DNA of 64,000 nucleotides, from positions 8,370,064 through 8,434,063 of the forward strand of contig OW051468.1 of NCBI GenBank assembly GCA_932521025.1, written 5' to 3'. A program made the translations under genes and the position numbers. Source of the DNA: Oscheius onirici. Lineage: Eukaryota > Nematoda > Chromadorea > Rhabditida > Rhabditidae. Below are positions 1 through 8,556 of this stretch, in pieces. The first letter of the stretch is position 1, and the number at the start of each line of letters is the position of its first letter. The notes under the pieces were generated by a model. It worked only from the letters and a program-made list of their open reading frames with translations, did not search any database and had not been told where the DNA came from.

Positions 1-612
1 CAACTGAAGAGGAGACGGCTTGTTGGTGCGTCTGTTCTGCAGCTGAACACGAGGAGCCTGTCTTGGCAGGGTTAATGGAGACGACTGCAGGAACAGAGGA
101 GAGCCGGCAGGCTCCGGAGCCCATGTCGGAGTAGGAGGATTCCGCCATTTCTCGCTCTGAGAACTCCCCAACTGCTGGATGCTGTCCGTGTCGAATTTGA
201 ACAACTGCTGCTGGGCCACCTCGAAACCAGCAGAATGAGGGACTTGTGGCTTGACAGTCAGACGCGACTCCCTAAAAAAAATTTGGAATAAATGAAGTGG
301 CTCAGAGGTTAAACCTGAGAGGACGAATGCCAAGTGGCTGTCTCCTGAGCTGAAAGTAATCGACGTTGTCGAGACAGAACATCACGGATTCGATGCGACG
401 GAAAACGATTAGAGCGTGCTGAGGAGTTCCGTCGGCATTCTTAAAAATAACCTTCTCAATGGGACCAGCCTATGATTTTTGTTTATGATTACCAAGAAAA
501 TGAGCCTTACCCTTTGGAACAACGTGAACAAATCGTCTTCCGTAGTGGCTTTGGCAATGTTATTGACGTAGATGGTACGATCTCTTCTATGCATCAGCGG
601 ATCCATGCTCAT
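1..612 (-). CDS. RBM7: RRM RNA-binding protein, RBM7-like (3' end cut by window edge)
   Basis: Three exons are visible: 612-511, 469-315 and 271-1, joined by 41 nt and 43 nt introns with clean GT/AG ends and consistent phase. The protein starts MSMDPLMHRRDRTIYV, and one RRM occupies about residues 10-85. RNP2 reads IYVNNI and the RNP1 region reads HALIVF. The phrase AGPIEKV after the first splice matches the RBM7/RBM11 pattern (QAGPV.KV). After the RRM comes a Gln/Pro/Ser-rich tail that runs off the window. RBM7 is the RNA-binding subunit of the nuclear exosome targeting (NEXT) complex, which directs short non-coding RNAs to decay. The start is the first ATG of the open frame. The RNP1 aromatics are partly replaced, so the family call is an inference from overall similarity; another single-RRM protein is possible. 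Confidence 0.7.
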
Positions 613-1272
613 AGGAGCTAAAACTGAAAAAAGCTTTAAAAAAGGAAATTTGCTAGCAAGTTATAAAGGAGAGGTTGAAATTATGTTGCAAAGAAGGTCG
701 AGAAAATGTAGATAACGTAAGTCACGCATTAAATATTGGCAAACAAGATTTACAGTTATATAAGGCTTCACCCAACTTATTTAGGTAAGGATTTGTAGCA
801 GATAACATGTGTACCACATTCAGCATTAGGGAAACAGAAAAAAACCTATATTTTGACATAGAAATGGAATAAAGAGAAGTGGAAAAACATTAGGCGAAAT
901 TTGGGACGAGACGACGAGAGATCTTCGCTGAATCCTACTGTATGTAAGCGGCGGCAAACTTGCCGCGAATTCTTGAAGTTTGAAAAGCAATGCGCTAGAA
1001 ATCCAGAAGGAAAAAAAATAGTGTGACAGCCGTCGAAGCTGGTGTTTATTGTCGAAACGTCATCATGAGCCAGACCTCAGAAAAAAAACAGAACTTCCGG
1101 TAGATTGCGGTCACGCTACAACTGCGCAAAATCTTGCAATTGCTAGTGTTACTACTAAAAGAAACTTCTAAATTTGGTAAACAATCAATCAAGAAAAGTT
1201 TTGCTTAAAAAAGTATAATAATCAACAGTGTTTCGATTTCTTCCCCTTCAAGCTAGTTGCTGTCGACAGAAT
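613..1272. promoter_or_regulatory. Divergent intergenic region between RBM7-like and BTB/BACK genes
   Basis: This 660 bp stretch separates two divergently transcribed starts (612 on minus, 1273 on plus), so both promoters must lie here. It is AT-rich. I see no coding frame with splice sites and no repeat arms. No specific element can be named with confidence. Confidence 0.4.
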
Positions 1273-2194
1273 ATGAGCAAAGAGAAGAAAACGAACAAGG
1301 AACGAGTATGTTCGGCGTTTCCCGACAGATTTCAATCAATTCAGGCAAAAATAGGCTTGAGCTGTAATGGTCAGCGTTGTTCCGTCTCTCATGCTGCCTT
1401 CGGAGCCATCTCCAACTCGATTCGACTCAACCCGCCCACGGAAAAGCATCTTTTTCTGGACGAATTCGACAAAAAGTCCGTTCTCGATTTTCTGCCACAA
1501 TTCATCGAAACCCGCCGTCTCTCGGGGCGGATGTCCTTCTCCCAGATGGCCGATCTGCTCGAAATTGCCTCTCGGCTCGAAATTCCCACTCTAACAAAGC
1601 TTTTGGAGCCGGAGCTCCTCAACCAGGCCAAAAACTCGACGGAAAAGCTCGTTCAAGCTCTTCTCGTCGCCGAAAAAACCGTCCTCGGCTGTCAAGAAGC
1701 TCTCCTCGAGCTGGCAACTACACAATTTGTCACTTTCAGTCGTACTGCCTCCTTCCAACTCATCCCAGCTGGGCAGTTTATGCGCATCGTGAGTTCCTGT
1801 GCCCTGAACGTAGACAATGAACTCGAACTCGTCGACGCAGCTCTTTTCTGGGTTTGTGGCCAGCCGATGAAGGATCAACTCGCAACCGTCATCTTCAGTC
1901 TCATCCGCACCACCAGTCTCGACTCTGTCAGCTACGTCAGAATTCTCCAGAGGATCATCGAGCTCAATTTCAGTGAGAAGGTCAGTCCATTTCGTCTTCT
2001 TCTGATAAAAAAGCCAGACTCGTCGCTTCATTTCGGCCATTCTGACGTCCTCTTGCGCTGCCCGTATCTGTTCGCATCCCTTCACGGCCGGTCACCGCTG
2101 CTGCGCCGACGAACCCATTCCCCTTGGGCAGAAAATGCTCCTGAGTCAACCGAAAGACGATGTCTGGCTGAAAACGAGAAAAATGTACGAATAA
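1273..2194 (+). CDS. BTB/BACK domain protein
   Basis: Exons 1273-1305, 1345-1980 and 2018-2194. The first intron (1306-1344, 39 nt) is a multiple of three, so reading through it keeps the frame; GTATGT and TTCAG ends favour splicing. Removing the second intron (37 nt) gives an in-frame C-terminus ending WLKTRKMYE. The N-terminal part (GLSCNGQRCSVSHAAF and following helices) resembles a BTB fold, followed by a BACK-like helical region (about residues 100-220). No kelch repeats or MATH domain follow, so this is a short BTB-BACK protein. Such proteins usually dimerise and can act as cullin-3 adaptors. The stop codon overlaps an AATAAA signal (2190-2195). Convergent with nxt-1. Confidence 0.72.
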
Positions 2195-2257
2195 ATAAAG
2201 CATTTTATAAGAGAAGGAGATCGGGCCACTGTCGGCTGTTGAACTTGACGCCTGGGA

Positions 2258-2735
2258 TTAGTCGACATATCGGAACCGTTGGCTTTTTACCTGAAAGGGA
2301 TGGTTAAACACTAAGCGGTAAAAAACTCACTTTGAGGTTCATTTCCTCCATGACAAGTGTGAAGGTTTCCGTAAAAGCGTGAATATTCTCGTGTACGGTG
2401 ACAGATCCGGCAATAAGGAGAACTAGTAGATCGGCACCTCCAGTTACAGCGTTCGGAATCTTCTGTGCATCCAGACTGACTACTTCGTGCTGAGTTACCG
2501 GGAAATTTGCTAGAAACCTGAATTTTCTTTCGATTAAAACAGCTGTCAAAAGGAGCTACTTGCTAATATCCTCAGTTCCGCTAAAGTTATTTCCATTCCA
2601 GACGACTGTCGGTTCGTCTTCCGTGTACATGTGAATCGTCTTCTCTCGTTTTCTGTCCATTGCGTCGTAGTATAGCTTCATGAATTTGCTGGCTTGTCCG
2701 CAGAGCTCCTCGTCCTGTTGTGCCAAGTCCGCCAT
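2258..2735 (-). CDS. nxt-1: NTF2-related export protein (NXT1/p15)
   Basis: Exons 2735-2560, 2517-2331 and 2290-2258, joined by 42 and 40 nt introns in consistent phase. The protein is about 131 residues, starts MADLAQQDEELC and ends QRFRYVD. It has the single NTF2-like fold seen in NXT1: an N-terminal helix with KFMKLYYDAMDRKRE, then TVVWNGN, TQHEVVSLDAQ and a C-terminal strand RFRYV. NXT1 pairs with the mRNA exporter NXF1 in the nucleus and at the nuclear pore, helping bulk mRNA export. Length and motif order match nematode nxt-1. A TTTTCAG acceptor sits eight bases before the ATG, which would suit a trans-spliced leader. It is the last gene of a minus-strand series downstream of TRAP-alpha. 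Confidence 0.9.
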
Positions 2736-3162
2736 GTCGTCGACTGAAAAGAACTAGTTTTTTTTACAAAATGGAGAGGGAAGAAAAACTGAAAGAGAAG
2801 ATGCAATGAAACGAAGGCGTTTCGAAAACGACATGAATTACCCTTTTTCGAAAATACGCAATAGACCGTTGAACAAATACAGAAAATGGGCCGACAGAGT
2901 GCGATATGGCTTTTTATTCAATTTTAATAAATAACTTTTCTTCATAACGGACGGGGGGTACAAAACGAAAAGCGTGAAAAGGGGGAAACACATTTTGCAT
3001 CATAAATTTAAAAATAGATAACAACCCTATATAAGACACACATACAGCCAGAGGACGCGAAATACGAGTGGCAGAGCTAGAGAAAACAGACACGTAATGG
3101 ACAAATCACTATACAACGATGAAACACAGACGATAAATTAGCTGGCGACCCGGATGATGAAT
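2736..3162 (-). other. Spacer between TRAP-alpha and nxt-1
   Basis: About 427 bp on the shared minus strand. It should contain the 3' UTR of TRAP-alpha and either a promoter or an intercistronic region for nxt-1. The part just upstream of nxt-1 is pyrimidine-rich on the minus strand and ends in a splice-acceptor-like TTTTCAG. I see no other coding frame. Confidence 0.4.
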
Positions 3163-4267
3163 TTAATCGGCCTTCTTGGCTGCTTTTCGCTGGCGAGGGC
3201 TGCCAGGGGTCTTGGGGGACTTCTTCTCCTTCAGAAGATCTCGGGGAATCCATTCGTAGTCGACTTCGCTGTTGGTGGCGGATCCAGAATCGACGTTGGT
3301 GCGCTTCTTTTGAATTCCGGTCTTGCGAGAGAGCTGAAAAGGAAAACATTATAGGAATTTTATACACTTCGATGATAACTTTCTCTAGGTGATGTAAATG
3401 AGCCTTCGTAAAAGAAAACAGCTCAAAGGTCGAAAAGAATTACCTTGTTCAAGAATTGCTGGCCAACCAGAAGAAGTCCAACAGCGACACCTCCGAAGAG
3501 TAGGAACAAGAATCCGGTTTCAGTGTTGAAGCTAGACTCGTCCTCGAGGACAGTGACAGTCTGGTTGAAAACGTTGCTGACGTAGTATTTTCCTTCCTGA
3601 AAAGTTTAATTGTTCTCTTCTAAAAAAAAGCTAACCGAATCTTCGTAGTGTAGGTTGACAACGAGGCCAAGAGGACGTCCATTCAGAGACTCGTGAGCCA
3701 TGAAGGCGTAATCGAGAGTAACCTCTTCCTTCGGGGCGACACGGCGGTTGTAGGTACCGTGGGTAAAGTTCTGCAGATGGTAGTTGAAGTCAAGAGGATA
3801 ACGGAATGATGTTTCGGAGTGCTTGACGGTGAAGTCCTTCTCTCCTCTGTTCTGGAAACCGATCAGGAACTTGATGACTTTGCCGGAGTGAAGTTCTGCA
3901 AAGCAAATGTAAATAAGGGTTAAAGTTGCTAGGCTTGAAAATGAAAACTACAAAAAAATCTTATCGAATTTCTAGTGTAGCGACAAAAATTACCTTTGTG
4001 AATGTTAGCATCGACGGGTTGAATGAAGGTGAAGGCAATATTGACGTCCTGCGATGATCCTACAGCCTCATCTTCGTCTGTCAACTTGGCAGCGGCCGCC
4101 GCGTCGTCTGTGACCTCTCCATCGACTGGATCTTCGGCTCGTACACCTGAAATGTTGCGATAAGTAAACATTTTTAATGATGGAATTGTAGCAAGATGAA
4201 AAATAAGACTACACTTACCGGAGAAGGCCAGGAGCCCAAGAACGGCGAGGAGGTAAAGACTTCTCAT
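3163..4267 (-). CDS. trap-1: Translocon-associated protein subunit alpha (SSR1/TRAP-alpha)
   Basis: Five exons: 4267-4219, 4146-3994, 3895-3636, 3596-3444 and 3333-3163, all with GT/AG ends and consistent phase. The protein has a signal peptide (MRSLYLLAVLGLLAFSG), an acidic lumenal segment (about residues 20-55, rich in D/E/A), a beta-rich lumenal domain (FLIGFQNRGEKDFTV, LGLVVNLHYED), one membrane segment (GFLFLFGGVAVGLLLVG) and a basic cytosolic tail ending in lysines. This order is diagnostic of TRAP-alpha, a subunit of the TRAP complex at the ER Sec61 channel that assists insertion of some signal sequences. The long basic tail fits ribosome contact. The gene is transcribed with its neighbours on the minus strand. 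Confidence 0.93.
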
Positions 4268-4845
4268 CTGAAAACGGCACTTTCACAAGTTTCATGAAAG
4301 ATGAGAGGAGAAATTATGAAAACACGAAAACGAATACAACAACGAGGCAAAGAAACCTGCTTCCTCTTTTATGGAAACAGTTCTCGGAGTTAAAAGACAC
4401 CGAAACCTGGCAATCTCACTGCTGCCAGGCTATTTTCGCGACCGTGTCGAGCTCCCACATCCCGAACTGCAACCGAGATCGTTATAGGACCCGGGGCCTG
4501 CGTCCTTTACGTGAAAAAGAAAGGAAGACTGCGGTTAGAGGAGAAAACAGGAGACGGGTAGTTCCAACCAACTTTTCTTCAAAATGTCAGTTTTTTTCTT
4601 TTTTTTCATTCAGCAAGCAGGACATTGGGTAATTGTTTTGTTGGCATGATAAAGAAAAGCAGAAAATCTTGGCAAACGAGAAGGAAGTGCAAAAAAAAGC
4701 TTGCGATAGCGGATTTGTCCGGGTTACAGTATGTAGAATCGTCAAGAGACCATTTTGGGGAAAAAGGGCGTCAAAATATGAAATATTCTCAAACGTCCAA
4801 GAACTGGGATCCTTGTATTGAAAAAAAGGAACATTGATAATATTT
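4268..4845. other. Spacer upstream of TRAP-alpha
   Basis: About 580 bp between the start of TRAP-alpha and the stop of the next upstream minus-strand gene. Several short open frames exist on the plus strand, but none has convincing splice sites or recognisable protein. It probably holds the 3' UTR of the upstream gene and the TRAP-alpha promoter. Confidence 0.35.
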
Positions 4846-6212
4846 TCATCTTTTTATCGTCGCCATTGTCGGAATTCGTCGGTACTTCTGATCCGGAAGG
4901 CCCTTTACCCGGAAAGCAGGCGGTGGATCAGCCCCAACTTTGTCTCTTGGCGGCACAACTTTCCGACTGTTAGAACCAGAACTCTAAAATTGTTTTTTTT
5001 TTCGTTCTCGTTTGAAAAATACGTTAGAGACAGTGTATGTTGCTGCACTAGCTGGTCCAGAAACTTTAGCTTTAGGTAGTCTCAGCGGCGGTATATGGGA
5101 GTCGAGTGCTACCGGTGATTTATGTTTACTCCTTGATCTCCTCGTATTTACGGGAATTATTGACGGATTCAGGTACTCTTCGTAGTGGCGAGCGCTTACT
5201 GAACAGGAATTTCGAGAGATTTGTTATTCCTAACTTACTAATATCTCTCCAAGGAGGTCTGTTGTCCAAAGAAGAAGGCTTTTTCCTTCTGGAGTGTGAT
5301 CTGGCTCTGCGACGGTAAAGAACAGGTTCTAAAGAAGCATCTGCCTGAATATGTTTACTAACCCAAGTCCACGGTAACTGGTCTCTGCATCACTGGATAT
5401 GTTTCGGTCCTTTTCATGACTCTCTTCTTCTTTGTCTTTTGCCAAGGCGTATTTGGTCTTCTTGAGATGGATCTAGCTGATCTCCTGGAAGCTGAACGAG
5501 TTCCTGGTCGATAGCTTGACCGACGTCTTGAGCGGGCTGAAGCGAGATGATACGGAGATCTGAAAGCCAGACTATGAGGTGAATCTGAAGTTCAAAGAAG
5601 TCTCCACAGTAGCAGAATAAAAAAATCTGCCTATCTGGACCGTCTGTATCCCCCCAACTATTGGGGATTGAGAAGAAATCTCAATTTTCGAGCTCACCCA
5701 GGCATTTTCAAACTTCGGGATGTTTTGCAAAGTTGTAGAGCTCATCAAATACTACAACTTTTCAGAACATCACACAGCTAGAAAATGCATGCGTGAGCTT
5801 GAAAATTGAGGCTTATTCTCAAAGTCCCAAAATTCCGGGGATGGGAGTACTGTCCCCACGCACCTAGCCAAATGTGCCTCGACGGGCATCGGCTGTTCAT
5901 CATAGACATCTCCGACTGAATTCCGTCTCAGCGTGTAGACTTCAGCTCCTCCCGGACTAACAGCCAGTGAACGTCTTCGTAATCGAGAGGGCGAGAGGGA
6001 ATGAGCTCGACTGGGAAGGGGAGTCCAGTCGTCTAAAAAGGCCATTGGTTTTCTAGGAGGAAGTCAACCTGCGCAAATTTGCCCAGGTCCACACAAAAGG
6101 TCATCAAAAGACTGACCCCAACTGCCGTAAGGAGAAGCTGAAAAATTCTATTGTGAAATTACAAATGATGGGACATACTAGCTTTATGGTGTTTCGAGGA
6201 ACGGGAGCCCAT
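4846..6212 (-). CDS. Ser/Arg-rich basic protein of unknown function
   Basis: Seven exons read as 6212-6179, 6137-6069, 6032-5864, 5559-5363, 5328-5239, 5198-5023 and 4983-4846, giving about 290 residues with every junction in phase. The start MGSRSSKHHKA was chosen because its frame joins through small introns to the rest; a later ATG at 6045 is also open. The protein is strongly basic and rich in Arg-Ser and Arg-Arg pairs (for example SARSRRRSSY, RSASRRSARS, RSHSRRKK), with a Pro-rich C-terminus ending IPTMATIKR. No folded domain is recognisable, so a function cannot be assigned; RS-like composition suggests RNA or nucleic-acid binding, as inference only. The 304 nt third intron carries one copy of the palindromic repeat. 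The start lies only 67 nt after the stop of the RING gene. Confidence 0.6.
5688..5799. repeat. Palindromic repeat, family 1 copy
   Basis: Imperfect inverted repeat of about 110 bp centred near 5745. The left arm contains CAAAGTTGTAGAGC and the right arm CTACAACTTTTCAGAACATC; outer parts pair GCATTTTC with GAAAATGC. It lies in an intron of the Ser/Arg-rich gene. It belongs to the ten-copy family described in the findings. Confidence 0.8.
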
Positions 6213-6279
6213 CTATGATGCTTGGCAACGCTCTTCTCTAATTCATGTCAGCTTTTGTGAATAGATGGACTCAAAATGT

Positions 6280-6708
6280 TTATTGACCAACAACTCTGAC
6301 TTGAACAATCTGTCCACAAGAATCACAAGATGCCGTTTGATTGGCACAGTTGTGACAGAACCGATGGCCACAACAGAAAAGAACTTCAGTCTTTGAGTCT
6401 TTACAGACGGGACACAGCTTCAGTTCTCCCCTCTTCCTGCCATTTTCCAGAGTCACTGCCACCAGACGACACGTGTGCTCAGCTAAGTTCTTTCTGGCGA
6501 CTTCTTCACACTGGATCGTGGCCTGTTCTGCAAGTTCCCGTGCTTCCAGAGCCATCCGCCTTGCCATCTCTCCTTGTTCTCGTGCTAGTTCACTGGCTTC
6601 TTGGACTTGTTTAGCTGCTGCCTCGAGTTGTTTCTTTGCATCTTCTTGGGCCAATTGGGCAGCAAGAAGAGCATTTTTCATCAGAATTTCTGCTTCAGCA
6701 GTGGACAT
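6280..6708 (-). CDS. RING finger protein with N-terminal coiled coil
   Basis: Single exon of 142 codons. Residues about 1-85 are Ala/Glu/Gln-rich and predicted by composition to form a coiled coil (LAQEDAKKQLEAAAKQVQEA). The C-terminus is a compact C3HC4 RING: CPVC, then C-GHRFCHNC, then C-SC, spanning about residues 98-135. RING domains usually recruit E2 enzymes and act as E3 ubiquitin ligases, often after coiled-coil dimerisation. The substrate is unknown. The stop codon overlaps an AATAAA. The gene lies 104 nt downstream of the lectin stop and 67 nt upstream of the Ser/Arg-rich gene on the same strand, which suggests joint transcription. The lack of introns is unusual here. Confidence 0.82.
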   Translation of the reverse strand: MSTAEAEILMKNALLAAQLAQEDAKKQLEAAAKQVQEASELAREQGEMARRMALEARELAEQATIQCEEVARKNLAEHTCRLVAVTLENGRKRGELKLCPVCKDSKTEVLFCCGHRFCHNCANQTASCDSCGQIVQVRVVGQ

Positions 6709-6812
6709 TTGATGAGAGCAGAGAGGACGAGGAACAAATGAGACACGAATTAGCGACCACTGCTCTCGCCACGTTTCTATTTGTTTTTCGTCAAAACGAG
6801 TCGCAAAAGAGT

Positions 6813-7452
6813 TTATTGGGAAGGAGGTGCCGGGAGTTCACAGACAAAAAAGGTGACTGTGGAGCATGGACTACTGGTCCAGAGACCGTCAAACGGGTAT
6901 GGATTGAAGGCGATACAGTGTCCAGCTGATGAATCAGGATGTCCTGAATTATAGATCAGGTAACAGAATCTGGTGCTAGTTACCCGTCTGGAAGTTTGAG
7001 TATCCAGACAAAGGACTACCGTCCTCCCAATGACAAGAATCAGTTGTACTTAATGTACACTTCAGGCCCATCCAGACACCCTTTGTAATTCCGTTCGTGT
7101 TTGCGGCTAACAATGCGTTGTCCTAAAGGTTTATTCGAATTTGTTACCGACACTGTTTTCTTGACAAATATAGCACAGATCAGACATGTACCAAAACTCA
7201 CCTCAGCGTTCCCAATATATATGTCAAGTTTGCCCCAAACTGTTGGCAGTAGTTTTGAGCCCCGTCACGGTCGAATCTTTCTGGAAACTGAATTTTATTG
7301 TTCCGGTAAAGAAATCTTTAAATGCTTACGAAAGAGTAGCAATTGTTATTGTAGGACGTGAAAGCGTTGCCACTTCCCGGAATGTCACAGGGCACGAAAA
7401 CATATCCGTTTGCTAGATGGAGAAAAAGTAGAAGAAGCCACAATCCACGCAT
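6813..7452 (-). CDS. Secreted C-type lectin domain protein with an apparent frameshift
   Basis: Exons read as 7452-7330, 7287-7202, 7122-6984 and 6943-6813. The first encodes a signal peptide (MRGLWLLLLFLHLANG) and the CTLD beginning (NNNCYSF). The second gives QNYCQQFGANL; the third gives the E-N-ALLAA helix and a VWMGLK motif (the WIGL site); the last ends with S-PCSTVTFFVCE, the usual closing cysteine. The exon sum is two bases too long, and the frame breaks in exon 2 within a TA-rich run (ACATATATATTG). Removing one TA restores a standard lectin frame. This is either a real frameshift making a pseudogene, or a sequencing/assembly error. Ligand unknown. Stop overlaps AATAAA. Confidence 0.65.
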
Positions 7453-7483
7453 TATGAGAGAGTAACTGTTTTATCAGGAAAAA

Positions 7484-7756
7484 ATGTTTGTGGCGATAAC
7501 TGATCAAGCTATAAGACTGATGGAAGAAGCGTTTCACAAACTAGAAAGGGTGCTCCTAAACAGCTCGAATTCACTCTTTGCTGCATTCTCTTGTCCTAGT
7601 CATTCATGTCGCCAAGACTTTTCCGATCTTCTAGGAGGTTTTCCTCAGATCATTCTCCCCATCAACGATGTACTGTGGAAGAAGACTCGTCCTCCGAAAT
7701 CCGACAGCAGTGCGAGCAGTGATCGTCTCAAGAAGCGAAAGGACAAGAAGAAATAA
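7484..7756 (+). CDS. Small basic hypothetical protein
   Basis: An uninterrupted 90-codon frame starting MFVAITDQAIRLMEEAF and ending SSDRLKKRKDKKK, with AATAAA at about 7774 shortly after the stop. The C-terminal third is Lys/Arg-rich, as in many nuclear or nucleolar tails. No domain is recognised. A GT/AG pair inside (after LER, ending CCTAG before 7594) could remove 50 nt and shift the frame, so an alternative protein cannot be excluded. It starts 31 bp from the divergently transcribed lectin gene, so the two would share one very short promoter. Confidence 0.4.
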   Translation: MFVAITDQAIRLMEEAFHKLERVLLNSSNSLFAAFSCPSHSCRQDFSDLLGGFPQIILPINDVLWKKTRPPKSDSSASSDRLKKRKDKKK

Positions 7757-8556
7757 GACCATATACTCGACTGCAATAAAGCGTACAAGGCTACCCCAAT
7801 GTTTCTCATTATTTCTTTGTGTATTCCCATCTTCTTCTTTGCCTTCTTGTCTGCTCCAACTTGTTATCTTCTCGAGTCTTCCTGGTATCTCTGCATCTTT
7901 TACCCTCCTCTGTGGCATCCCTTTCCCTGCTCCTATGTAAAAAGATTCTTGTCTACTTTTGCTTTTTGCCATTGCTGCCACAGATTTTTGTGGTTTTTAC
8001 TAGCCTTGTTCGTTCAGTTGCCGTCAATAGCCGAAAACTTCCTAGTTTAACATGTCAACATTTTTCCCATGCACTTTGGACTATATAATTTACCGATTTT
8101 ATAGGCAGTTTCTAGTTTTAAAAACTTTATCGAAATATCGTTGCACATTATCATAGAATTCTTGTAAGGAGGGCCAAAAAGAACTAGACTCTTTCTAAAC
8201 ACCGAGCACAAACGGGGAGAAGGGACACCGGTAGTTACACCTTGTGAATTTTGGGGGAATGGGGGAAGGAACAACGATATTAAGAAGGGGACTGTTTAAG
8301 GGCACTCTATAAGGAAACTTTTCTTCGAATGATACGCGGGGCTTTCAATTCTTTTGATTCATATATGGGAGGAGATGGAAATTGACACATTTTGCAAGGC
8401 ACAGGGCAAAATCAGGGCTCAGGATAGACACCGGCTTGATCACAGGTCAATTTGGATCTATATTAGGGCAAAGAATATAAGAATAAAAAAACTAGTTCCG
8501 GGGAGAAAATGTACACTCAACTGCTATTTACATTGATTGGTAGAGGCCTTTTTCCT
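7757..8556. other. Convergent 3' region between small ORF and SCP gene
   Basis: About 800 bp between two converging genes. It contains long T-rich and A-rich runs and several short open frames on both strands that lack splice context or recognisable protein. I see no RNA gene or repeat here. Confidence 0.3.

Noticed and set aside
1591-2203. Minus-strand frames of 164 and 73 codons overlapping the BTB/BACK gene
   Set aside because: The plus strand gives a BTB/BACK protein with in-phase introns and a poly(A) signal; the minus frames have no splice context.
4294-5079. Plus-strand open frames upstream of TRAP-alpha
   Set aside because: The minus strand of 4846-5079 encodes in-phase exons of the Ser/Arg-rich gene; the plus frames are their shadow.
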